Shown: piece by piece, positions 24,621 to 33,784 of the stretch
How positions within the stretch are numbered: position 1 is the first letter of the stretch
Layout of the letters: every line of letters begins with the position of its first letter
From: Amphirosellinia nigrospora
Taxonomy: Eukaryota; Ascomycota; Sordariomycetes; Xylariales; Xylariaceae
Length of the DNA: 64,000 nucleotides
Assembly: GCA_004123355.1 (NCBI GenBank)
Contig: SCHM01000004.1
Location: forward strand, 2,418,001-2,482,000
Reading direction: 5' to 3'
The notes under the pieces: generated by a model
What the model was told of the DNA's origin: nothing
The model's input: the letters and a program-made list of their open reading frames with translations, nothing else
Database searches by the model: none
Made by a program: the position numbers and the translations under genes

Positions 24621-25667
24621 ATGGGTCACGAGGATGCCGTGTATCTCGCCAAGCTGGCCGAACAGGCTGAGCGCTACGAGGGTATGTTGACAAAATAGGA
24701 CAGCTCTTAGGTCTTGAGACACAGCTAATTGTCCTTGGCCAGAAATGGTCGAAACATGAAGATCATCGCCTCCGAGGACCGTGATCTTACCGTCGAGGAG
24801 CGTAACCTCCTGTCTGTCGCTTACAAGAACGTCATCGGTGCTCGCCGTGCTTCTTGGAGAATTGTCACCTCCATCGAGCAAAAGGAGGAGTCTAAGGGAA
24901 CTCCTCCAGGTCGGCTTGATCAAGGAGTTCGTCAGAAGATCGAGGCCGAACTTGCCAAGATCTGCGATGATATTCTTGATGTCCTCGACAAGCACCTCAT
25001 CCCATCTGCCAAGTCTGGCGAGTCCAAGGTCTTTTACCACAAAATGTGCGTGTCTAGTCTCTAGCACTCTAGATATATGCTAGAGCGTTTGTGGGTATCA
25101 ATGTTGAAATATATTGACCTTTATTTAGGAAGGGCGACTACCACCGCTACCTTGCCGAGTTTGCTGTTGGCGACCGACGCAAGGAGTCTGCTGATAAGTC
25201 CCTCGAGGCTTACAAGGCTGCCACCGAGGTTGCTCAGACTGAGCTGCCTCCCACGCACCCCATCCGCCTGGGTCTTGCCCTCAACTTCTCCGTGTTCTAC
25301 TACGAAATTTTGAACGCCCCTGACCAAGCCTGCCATCTTGCTAAGCAGGCATTTGATGATGCTATCGCTGGTATGTCATGATATTAGCCACACGACAACT
25401 ACAAATACTAATATGGTTTGTAGAACTCGATACCCTAAGCGAGGAAAGCTACAAAGACTCGACCCTCATCATGCAACTTCTACGTGACAACCTGGTATGC
25501 CTGCAATCGATGCCTTGCTATGTGATCTCCATACTGATGATTACACTTAGACTCTTTGGACTTCTTCTGAGGCCGAGCCTCCTGCGGAAACTGCTGCAGC
25601 TCCTGCCACAGAGGCCGAGAAGCCAGCCGCCGAAGCCCCTGCTGAGGAGCCCAAGGCTGCCGAGTAA
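24621..25667 (+). CDS. 14-3-3 protein
   Basis: Five exons run 24621-24681, 24743-25045, 25129-25370, 25424-25494 and 25551-25667, all with GT-AG introns. The product starts [20 protein letters not shown] and carries the family hallmarks [38 protein letters not shown] and [19 protein letters not shown]. It ends with an acidic Ala/Glu/Pro tail after LLRDNLTLWTS. 14-3-3 dimers bind phosphoserine/threonine motifs and act as signalling adaptors in cytosol and nucleus. One A appears missing near 24750-24755 (the expected VENMKI reads as a stop). Three further losses around 24898-24930 cancel each other and replace the conserved loop and helix between EESKG and RQKIE with unrelated residues. With four bases restored the CDS is 798 nt, 265 residues, the normal length. 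Confidence 0.92.
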
Positions 25668-26471
25668 ATTTTTCACCTACCGTACAACTCTAGCGATCTA
25701 AAGGGGTTGGTTGTGGACCTGGGTGGATTCTGGTGTCACGGAGTGTTTGCTTGTGAACTCAATCAGTTTCGGCATGTTTTTCGTGTGTGAGGTACACAGA
25801 GACAAAGACTTTGGAGGTTTCTCCTTTTCTTACAGGCAACGGGCTAAAGAGCTTTGGGAGCTTCCTTGCCGTAAGCTTGCCTTTTAGACTCTAATACAGA
25901 CTCATCTGGACAATAAAAAATTGTATCCCGTGCTAAATATTAATTGACACTAAAGTGTAGCTTCACTTGCGTGTGTAGAGTTAAAAGAACTGTTGTGCTT
26001 TGTGCTCAACATCGTGACTGCACCAAAATGGATCATTTCGCAGTCATGACGTTGATCATAAAGAATAATATTGCATATCCGGGCGAACGTAGTAATCTAG
26101 GTCTAGTGATCTGAATGCTCAACTTTAGATTTCTTAACTTTAGCATCTACATTTATCCAGTTGGATCTTGGCCACCATGTCTTTGCTGACCCAGCATCTA
26201 TCCCGTGCGAGAATGAAGTAGCAACTTAATAAACAACGAGGCACTACCCCCTTTACCAGGTGTGACTTAGTCTAAAAAATTAAACAAGCTTACCACGCAA
26301 TACAGTCCAGTATCGCAAGAACTGAACTTTACTGGGGTTGAGAAGACAATACCAAATTATGTTCCTGGGGTAAGATATTCGAATATATGAACTTAGTTCA
26401 TATGGTTTTTTCTTCTTCATTGTGAGCAGTTGTGTATAGTAAAGATGAGACTCAACCTCGTGAACTAGTAT
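25668..26471. other. Convergent spacer 14-3-3 / DPH4
   Basis: This is AT-rich 3' flanking DNA of both genes. No gene or repeat is seen. Confidence 0.5.
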
Positions 26472-27348
26472 TTACGGTAGCGGAACCTGACCCGAAAGAG
26501 ATATGCCCCAGTCGAAGCTCACGTTGAACTTCCAGCCCTTCCCACTCCTGCTGACGCTCTGGCTGCCGCGGCGTTCCGCCGCCGTCGCCGTCGTGTCTTG
26601 ATTCCTATTGACTACTATTGGTTGCTGCTGATTGTTGACCTCGACATTGGGCCTGGTTGGATGCGGATTTGACAGCTCGTCCTCGTCGGACTCGTCGGCC
26701 GCGGAGAACAAGACCCGCATCCAGAGGCTGCAGTCCAGACACTGCACCATGAGCACGAGGTCGTCCTCGTACTCCTCGAGCTGGCCTCGGTGAACTGGAA
26801 CCCGCGCGCGTTGCCGCAGCGGCAGGACCCGAAGTACACGCCCGTGCGCTCGTCGAAGCCCAGGTCGTCGAGGTCGACCGTCTCGACGCCCGTGTGGAAG
26901 CGGGTCGACACGGAGTGTTTCTGCTCCGCCGTCGCCGATGATGAAAAGGATGTGGAGAATGTAGAGGAAGACGAGGAGGTCAGGAGGAGTTGCCGGTCGT
27001 ACTCGCGCCGCTGGTGCGCGTCTGAGAGCACGTTGTAGGCATGCTGGATCTGGTCGATTGTGTACGTGAGCTGGGACCTGGGGACCGAGGTGGAAGTGGG
27101 AGGTTTGCCACTGCTGCTGCTGGATGATTTGCTATGCTGGGGTTTGGGCAATGGTGATGATGATGATGATGCGCCGGGAGAGTCCTGGGGGTTTTGTCCG
27201 GATGGTATTTGAGGAGGGCTTTGTGATAGGCCTGCTTGATGGCTTTTTGTTGCGCAGCGGATGCTTGGCCCTCGAGGCGCTTCGGTGTTAGTGATAAGAT
27301 CTCATAGAGCGTTGGCTCTGCTGACGTCCTTGATATTGTGCGTGGCAT
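26472..27348 (-). CDS. DPH4: Diphthamide biosynthesis J-protein (DPH4/JJJ3), two apparent frameshifts
   Basis: ATG 27348 opens MPRTISRTSAEPTLYEILSL. The J domain has the HPD motif in ALLKYHPDKTP and a split helix, with a low-complexity Ser/Pro insertion before TIDQIQHAYNVLSDAHQRRE. The C-terminal CSL zinc finger reads SCRCGNARGFQF...LEEYEDDLVLMV-QCLDCSLWMRV, giving the CxC and CxxC ligands. This pairing defines Dph4, which binds iron/zinc, stimulates Hsp70 and is needed for the first diphthamide step on elongation factor 2. Single C losses appear at 27187-27191 (C run) and 26783-26784. Restoring both gives 292 residues. The insertion makes it longer than the roughly 170-residue yeast protein. 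Confidence 0.82.
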
Positions 27349-27848
27349 TTGTTTTGTTTTGTTTTGTTTTTTTGCCTCAGAATATAGTTCGTTAATGCTT
27401 TCTTGCTGGATCTGGACCGATAGGGTCAGAAAAGTGGAAATTAACTTATTTAAATGGGAGTGTATGCAGGTAGAGCTGAAGATGCGTGTAAGTTGATATC
27501 ATCTCTCCGGCACCGCGACGAAAACCGGTTTTTGGGGCAGTGAATTGGCTGAGCGGGTCACGTGAGCTCCGCGGGTGTTCGCATCCGACCTACGTAGAGC
27601 AAAGTATAACTCTGGACTGAAGCATCACGCTTGCTTGTACATGCAAATCGCTTTGAGGTCACATTGGGAAGATTGATAGATACCAATCAAACCATGGGAG
27701 CACTAGGAAGTAGTTTTGGCGCCCCGATTTCGGCTGAATGTTTTTGATTTTTGGTGTGACCGAACGAACGCCTTTGACACTTTTATACATAAGTTCGTAC
27801 ATTCGACTACACAGGCGACGAATAGTGCAAAGTCCAAAGCTTTCCCGT
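27349..27848. other. Spacer between DPH4 and MRPL25
   Basis: This holds the DPH4 promoter, with a T-rich stretch directly upstream of the ATG and a TCACGTGA palindrome, plus the 3' end of MRPL25. Confidence 0.5.
27558..27565. promoter_or_regulatory. TCACGTGA E-box palindrome upstream of DPH4
   Basis: A perfect 8-bp palindrome 210 bp upstream of the DPH4 start. CACGTG cores are bound by bHLH factors (Cbf1 type) in fungi. Its function here is inferred. Confidence 0.4.
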
Positions 27849-28472
27849 TTATTTTGGAAATCTTTTCCACCTGCTCTTCCCTGCCTGTAATGAAAAAAGT
27901 CAGTTGAGTGGACAGCGATACGATGGTCCACCTGAGGCGGGAAACGCACCTTTCTCCATTCCCGTATAAGCCTGGGCATACCCAGCATTGCCGTTCTCCT
28001 CTTCTCCATCCTGTTCGATTAATTAGCATATGTCCATGTCTCCCACGCTTCCTACAGAGCGCTCGGGAGCCAAGGGGAGGTTCAACGTACTTCGTAGCCA
28101 GCATTCTCTCGTGTAGGTGACCCTTGACCCTCTGTCCGACACCGGTACCGCGCACGCGCAGGCCGTGCGTGACCCTGTGCCGTATGCGCTCCTCGGTGCC
28201 CTTGGAGGTGAAGGGCAGCAGCTCCTCGACGCCCCCTCGCGGGCCAGCTTGACGAGCTCGGCCTGGCGGCGCAGGGAGAACTCGGGGTCGTGCCACTTGC
28301 CTGTGATGGGGTGCTTGTGCGGCAGGAACGGGTTCGGCGTCGCCCCGTTAGCTATCGTGTTCGTCCGCGTCGACGACGGCAGGATCTGGTCCGGCGGATA
28401 CTTGGCGAAGAACCGCTGCAGGCGTGGGTGTATCTGCTTCGCGAGCTCGACGAACCGCATGTTCACCGCCAT
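27849..28472 (-). CDS. MRPL25: Mitochondrial large-subunit ribosomal protein mL59 (MRPL25)
   Basis: Three exons run 28472-28091, 28010-27950 and 27884-27849. The start is MAVNMRFVELAKQIHPRLQR, and the core is KHPITGKWHDPEFSLRRQAE, then VEELLPFTSKGTEERIRHRV and GLRVRGTGVGQRVKGHLHER. The last exons add KMEKRRTAMLGMPRLIREWR and KAGKSRWKRFPK. This matches the fungal mitoribosomal protein Mrpl25/YmL25 (mL59), which sits in the large subunit in the mitochondrial matrix. One G is missing in the run at 28232-28236 (AREGGVEELL expected). With it the CDS is 480 nt, 159 residues, against 157 in yeast. The small exons of 61 and 36 nt have good donor and acceptor sites. A downstream ATG at codon 5 is an alternative start. 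Confidence 0.88.
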
Positions 28473-28961
28473 CTTGATTGGGGCTGTGGGAGTGACAGGC
28501 AGATAGGAAGGCCCTGCGAGGTAGGTCTCTCTATCTCTCTGGCTCACCCGGACGGGAAGTGAGAGTCGGTAGAGAGTGATTGAGATTGAGGGCAACGACA
28601 AAAGAGTAGATCGAGAAGCTTCAAATCAGGTACAGGGGTCTAAGCCGAACATGTGGCGGACACAGCGCTAGGATTCGACGGTATGCACTATAAAGTGGAT
28701 CCTCAGCTGCCACCGGATCGCTAAATAACCACCATCCTGAAAATATCTGTAAAGCATAGTACAGTTACTTGCCGACTTAGAAACCATCTTGATTATACCG
28801 ACTACATTAATGCTACAGAAATTGTATTGATACCTTCATTTTCGTTTTATTTCTTCACTTAACTTGAGCGAATTGTGGTAATTGTAATTATATGTATTGT
28901 CGTGGTATCTCGAACCTAATTCTCAACTTCTATTTCGATCGATCTGTCCCTTACCCCTGTT
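28473..28961. other. Spacer between MRPL25 and PRP28
   Basis: This is the promoter of MRPL25 (same strand as PRP28) and the PRP28 3' end. It is AT-rich with no gene. Confidence 0.5.
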
Positions 28962-31180
28962 CTACTCAATCTTTTTGAAGCCGCCTTTATTGGGTTTTTG
29001 TTGGGCGGACTCATGTCTTCGTAACTCTTCAGGTACCTTCGATATTGAGCTCTTGGAAAGCATCTGTCTCAGATCGTATAGAACATCTGCATCTTCATTG
29101 CCAAGGAATGTGATAGCAACACCACTCTTACCTGCACGACCGGTACGACCAATACGATGCGTGTAGCTTTCGATGCTCATGGCCATGTTGAAGTTGACAA
29201 CGAGGGAAACGTCCGGGACATCGATACCACGACCAGCCAGGTCTGTAGCTACAAGAACCTCGGTAGATCCGCCGCGCACCGATGCTAAAGCCTGTTCTCT
29301 CTGCTCTTGGGTCTTGCTTCCGTGCATCGTAACTGTTGAAAGGCCCATGTGTTTGATTTCGCGTGCAATGGCGTCGCAATTGCGTTTGATGTTTACAAAT
29401 ACGATGATCGGGGCCGCAAATTCACCAGACGTAAGGATTTCTTGCAGACGCTTCTTGCGACGATCTTCTCCGGCGACGAATTCGACACGCTGCTCGACGG
29501 TATCGACAGCTTCACCGGCGTTACCAATCGTGACTGTGGCCGGTCTGCGTAGATACTTCTTGGCGATTTTCTCAACAGCCGATGGCATAGTAGCCGTGTA
29601 CATCATCGTTTGACGATAGCGATCTTTACCTCCCAGAGGCCGGCTCATGAGCTGCGCATTCTCTGCAGCGTCAGTATCTGGTTTTCATTGGTCACTGGAA
29701 GCGCATCTAAAATCTTGTTAACGGGGTCTTCAAAACCCATGTCTATCATGCGGTCGGCTTCATCCATAATAATGTAGCAACATTGTGACAGGACAAGAAG
29801 TCGGCGTTCAATGCAGTCAACTAGACGACCGGGGGTGGCAACGATGATTTCAGCACCGTTTCGAAGCGCGAATGCCTGCTCCTCCAGCGAGTGGCCACCC
29901 ACCAGGCTGACAACAGTGAATCCTAGTGGTTCTGCGAATTTTTTGGCTTCCGTCTCGATTTGTTGGACCAATTCTCGAGTAGGCGCAATAATGAGGGAGT
30001 ATGGCCCATCGTTTTTTGTGATCTCGTCCAATGGTGGCAAATCGGATATGTAAACCAATAAGGGCAGCAGAAAAGCAGCCGTTTTACCTGAACCGGTGAC
30101 AGCTACACCTATGAGGTCTCGGGCTTGTAGGGCGATGGGAATGGCAGCGCGCTGAACGGGAGTAGGTTCGTCATAACCGACTTTGGCGACGATATCAAGC
30201 AATCTCCTAGGCAAGGTAGATTCTTTCCAGCTGCGCATTGGATTTGGCAGGAGACCACCTTTTGTCGAAATGCCAAAGTCCTCTTTAAAGATTCGCCAGT
30301 CCCTCTCACGCATATCCTCCAGCTTCTTCTCCGACCAGTGCTTGCCAAAATTGTTTCGGTTTGCCCTTTCCTTTGCTCCTAGTGCCACTTCAAGCAGTTG
30401 CTCTGCTCGTTCCCTGCCAGTTTCTAGATCGCCCGCCATGATGTATTTGGCACGTTTTAAGTCCTCTTCCTCGACCAAGCCCTGGTACTTTGACAGAAGG
30501 CCACCATCGTGAATGGGCGGTCTCACCTGCTCGGAATGGATGAGCGCATCTCCTTGGCTCGTGTCATCGTGGGGATCCCAGTCAAAATTGAACTTATCCC
30601 TGTGCCTTCTGGACTTCTTCTTAGCAGAGAATGTTGAGTGGTTTAACTCTGGACCCATGTATCTTGCTCGAATCTGGGCAGACTCATCTTCCTCAGGCAC
30701 TTTCCTCTTCTGTCCAGACCTTCTAGTATCATTGGATGTCTTGGGCGTCTCGACATCGTTGCCATGTCTCCCATGACGCATAGCCCTTGGCCCTGTAGGC
30801 ACGGCGTGCTGGGTGTCGCGATAGTTGTCGCGGTAGTTATCACGGTGGGTGTCGCGGGGTGGGACGTCATTCTGGCTAGTAGTCCACGTGTTTCGCTTCT
30901 CGGGCTCTTGCCGTCTGCGTTTTTCTTCCTCCTCCTTCTGCTTCTGCTCTTGGGCGCGACGTTCTCTCTCGGCCTTTGGGATGAATCGGGGTTTCGCCGC
31001 AGCCGCGTCGGCAGCTTTTTTCGCCCGCAAGATCTCTTCGATATCTAGGGGTTGTTTTTTCCTTTGGCCATTAATGCTATTAACCGCGGCCCCTCCACCG
31101 TTAGCGGTAGATCCAGAACGAGGCTGTATCCCATGGTGTAGATTGATTTGAGGTTGCTGGACGTAGAGTTTTGAGATGAT
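28962..31180 (-). CDS. PRP28: Pre-mRNA splicing DEAD-box ATPase PRP28, 5' end unresolved
   Basis: This is a U5-snRNP helicase that exchanges U1 for U6 at the 5' splice site. The charged N-terminus reads QPLDIEEILRAKKAADAAAA then KPRFIPKAERERRAQ. Motifs follow in order: GVAVTGSGKTAAFLLPLL (I), APTRELVQQ (Ia), TPGRL (Ib), DEADRMIDMGF (II), TATMP (III), IIVFVNIKRNCDAIA (IV), VATDLAGRGIDVPD (V) and HRIGRTGRAGKSG (VI). It ends GGFKKIE at TAG 28962. One A is missing in the run at 29682-29685 (expected NEKPDTDAAENAQLM). The frame is open upstream to about 31180, but I find no in-frame ATG there. An in-frame TGA sits right next to a transposon-like inverted repeat at 31191. The true start is either lost, upstream of the element, or hidden by another indel. 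Confidence 0.9.
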
Positions 31181-31190
31181 GCTTCAATGG

Positions 31191-31286
31191 TACCCGTAGG
31201 GACCCACACTCCCTGTACTAAGCAGTAGTGGTCACTGACCCTTAGTAGGGGTCTTTGAGTTGCAAATGACCAGTTGAGTTGCAATA
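31191..31286 (+). repeat. Left terminal inverted repeat (96 bp)
   Basis: Identical in reverse complement to 32683-32778. The outer end is TACCCGTAGGGACC. Confidence 0.95.
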
Positions 31287-31421
31287 GCGCGGCTACATAA
31301 TCCACCACACAAAATATACCAAAAGCCCATGTAGCTCTGCTTTACGTACTTCTTTTTTAAGGAAATGCTAAAAGTTACAATTTATGTAATTACACCACTA
31401 CTATAGATTATAGGTACATAC

Positions 31422-31455
31422 TGCCGTACCACGACTTGATGGGGCCAGTAAACTG
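31422..31455 (+). repeat. Inner inverted repeat, left arm
   Basis: An imperfect partner of 32371-32404. Both contain CCAGTAAACTG facing inward and CCGTACCA facing outward. This suggests either a nested element or a second palindrome layer inside the larger element. Confidence 0.75.
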
Positions 31456-31759
31456 TAAATAGACCGTCAATTGATAGTTGAAAATCTTCAACGCGTTGAC
31501 CAAAATAAATACTTGAGCGACGATTTGCGAAAATAAATAGTTTAGTAGTATTAAACGTTAATACGCGCGTAAATATTAAAGATTTTAAGCGTTAGAAATC
31601 GTTAACGTTGAATTAATTTTAAACGTTGAAAATTTTAAGCGTTGATCAAGCGTTGATTAAACGTTGAAAATTTCAAACGTTGAAGACCGCTATAGCCTAC
31701 TAAAAAATTAAGGGCCGCAAGCACTATACGCGTACTTGCGGCTGTTCTATTGTACGTAC

Positions 31760-31825
31760 TACGGCTGTTCTACGGTACTACGGCTGTTCTACGGTACTAC
31801 GGCTGTTCTACGGTACTACGGTTGT
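31760..31825 (+). repeat. 19-bp tandem repeat, three full copies plus a partial
   Basis: The unit TACGGCTGTTCTACGGTAC is repeated at 31760, 31779 and 31798, then a diverged partial copy follows. Confidence 0.9.
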
Positions 31826-31850
31826 TTTTATTGATTTACGACAATTGAAA

Positions 31851-31925
31851 ATTATGGTGCAGTGTGGGATTCGAACTGTATTGAATTCTAGCTATCTACT
31901 GAATTGACTATTCTACTAAATGTGG
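31851..31925 (-). other. Degenerate tRNA-like sequence
   Basis: The minus strand carries GTTCGAATCCCACACTGCACCA, a T-loop-like motif followed by an encoded CCA. However, the T stem does not pair and the 5' half is poor. Read on the plus strand, TGGTGCAGTGTGGGATTCGAAC resembles a retroelement primer-binding site. It is probably a relic inside the TIR element, not a working tRNA. Confidence 0.4.
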
Positions 31926-32054
31926 AATCTGCTGCGTTATTTCAATTGAAATAGCCCGTACGAGGGCACGAAGGCACGAACGAAGGCATCGTGACTTCTG
32001 TGTGTGGGCTGCGTGGGCTGCGTGGGCTGTATTGGCTGCGTGGGCTGGGCTACG

Positions 32055-32117
32055 TGGGCTGTAGGGGCTGTAGGGGCTGTAGGGGCTGTAGGGGCTGTAG
32101 GGGCTGTAGGGGCTGTA
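32055..32117 (+). repeat. 9-bp minisatellite GGGGCTGTA, about seven copies
   Basis: Perfect tandem units preceded by related GTGGGCTGC and TGGGCTGGG blocks from about 32006. On the minus strand it would encode Ser-Pro-Tyr repeats, but there is no sign of a gene. Confidence 0.9.
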
Positions 32118-32370
32118 GGCTAGTGGTTGCAAACGTTAGCGTTGATAAGCGTTGATATTGATAAGCGTTGATCAACCGTTGATAGCGTTGATCAACCGTT
32201 GAAAGAATTTAAACGTTGAAAAAATTTAAGCGTCGAAAAGATTTCAAACGTTTAAATTTTTTAAACGTTTAAACCTAATAAATTATTTATATATATTAGC
32301 GTTAATAATTTCAAACGCTTAAATAAATAAACTATCGATTAATTATTAAAATAAGTTAACTGTTGATCAA

Positions 32371-32404
32371 CAGTTTACTGGACCCAGCTTATCCTGGTAC
32401 GGTG
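32371..32404 (-). repeat. Inner inverted repeat, right arm
   Basis: An imperfect reverse complement of 31422-31455. Confidence 0.75.
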
Positions 32405-32682
32405 CCTAGGTGCAACACTTACTTTAATACCTACTACAACACCTACTGCAGCATCTACGAACGTGTTATTTTTCTACTAAAGGACGCGATTTGCGTATAA
32501 GCTGCAAAGGCGTCAAGCAAAAGAAGTCTAGAACTACAGAATCAGCTTACTTGCAGAATTTCAAGCGCGTATTTCTTATATACATAGCTAGGAAAAACTA
32601 GTACGCTAACGCGATTTCGCAGATACTAGGAAATACAGTGGTTTTTAGTGGCGCCTTCACGTATTGCAAAGTACCAGCGAAA

Positions 32683-32778
32683 TATTGCAACTCAACTGGT
32701 CATTTGCAACTCAAAGACCCCTACTAAGGGTCAGTGACCACTACTGCTTAGTACAGGGAGTGTGGGTCCCTACGGGTA
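32683..32778 (-). repeat. Right terminal inverted repeat (96 bp)
   Basis: A perfect reverse complement of the left repeat. Confidence 0.95.
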
Positions 32779-33784
32779 AAGGCGCGGATCGGAGTGGTAT
32801 TGGCGTCGCATTTGAAGAGTGGGTACATTTGTAAGCCCCACTCCGGTCGGATATTTTCTCCACACCAAAGCTACCTTAGTGGTACGGTATCTAATCTAGG
32901 TACCTACTACTTTCAGCTGCAACGAAGCCAGTATGTAAAGATTATTATTAAACATGGGAAAGCGGTCATTTTTTCAATCATTCTATAGGTGGTATATTCA
33001 AGCCAAATTCTTAGCCTCGGTTATCAAGTAGATACCTACTTAAGTTAGACTGAAGTGGAATAGCAAATTCAGAGTCTCGCTCACTTCCATCTTGGTAACT
33101 GCTAGAAATCAAGCATTGTTTACAAGCTACCCAGATTCTTCAGAGATTCATGACACTCCGATCTGTCTCGGTATCACCTGCTCACCTGCAGCTAGAACAT
33201 GCAACTAGATAATAAGTCTAAACCCTAATCAATGCACCTCACATTTCCGCCGTAAATTCCGCCCTTGTAGATATGGTACAAATACTAAAAAAGAAGCAAC
33301 TTGGAACCTTGGAAACAACGACCTTGAATTTCATAGGTAGAACTTAACAAGAGGTATGTTTCATGCATCCCACCTGCAGCATCCGGTGTCACAAATTAAT
33401 TTATAGAATTCACGTCAATCCCTATAGAACCTATAGAAGTCCTAGAAGTATCTACCTGCCTTGCACTTCATGTTTCGGGTGCCACCATGCAGGCACTAGA
33501 CCTAATCAGTGTATGCAGGTCTGTCCTTGGCGTCATTCAAAAATTCTAGAACTGGAAGACAGGCTCGAGACCACACGGATTCCGCCTACGTGTTTTGCTT
33601 GCTTCTCCCTCGCGAATAGGGACTGCTGCCGACTGCCCCTCCTATTACCCCTCTATTTGTGTACACTAGATGTTAGCCTTCTGAGCCTATCAAACACTGA
33701 CGGTGCCATTAGAGTTCCTTCGTTGTAGATCTGCTTGTATTGTATTATACTAACCTAGACCATTCCCTTTGGGTGTGCACCCTA
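32779..33784. other. Region between the TIR element and the aminopeptidase gene
   Basis: This is presumably the original PRP28 upstream DNA (just right of the element) and the promoter of the aminopeptidase. No confident gene is seen. A minus-strand ATG frame close to the element could have been a PRP28 leader before insertion. Confidence 0.4.

Larger units (their letters stand above)
31490..32290. repeat. Cluster of CGTTGA words
   Basis: At least fourteen exact CGTTGA hexamers occur, mostly as (A/G)CGTTGA(A/T) in the plus-strand sense, in two sub-blocks (about 31490-31685 and 32138-32225) on either side of the tandem repeats. Related CGTTAA and CGTTTAA forms sit between them. The density is far above that of the flanking DNA. 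Confidence 0.8.
31191..32778. mobile_element. Non-autonomous TIR DNA element, about 1.59 kb, TA-flanked
   Basis: The ends are 96-bp inverted repeats identical base for base (31191-31286 and 32683-32778). They begin TACCCGTAGGGACCCACACT and end at ...GAGTTGCAATA, after which the two sides diverge at once. The terminal TA on both sides fits a TA target duplication, as in Tc1/mariner-like elements, but the superfamily is inferred from the TA alone. No transposase frame is present. The interior is AT-rich and full of CGTTGA words and tandem repeats, with a second inner inverted repeat. Perfect terminal repeats suggest recent insertion. It lies within a few bases of the PRP28 5' coding end. Confidence 0.85.

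Noticed and set aside
31908-32132. Minus-strand frame encoding Ser-Pro-Tyr repeats
   Set aside because: It is simply the 9-bp minisatellite read in an open frame inside a mobile element.
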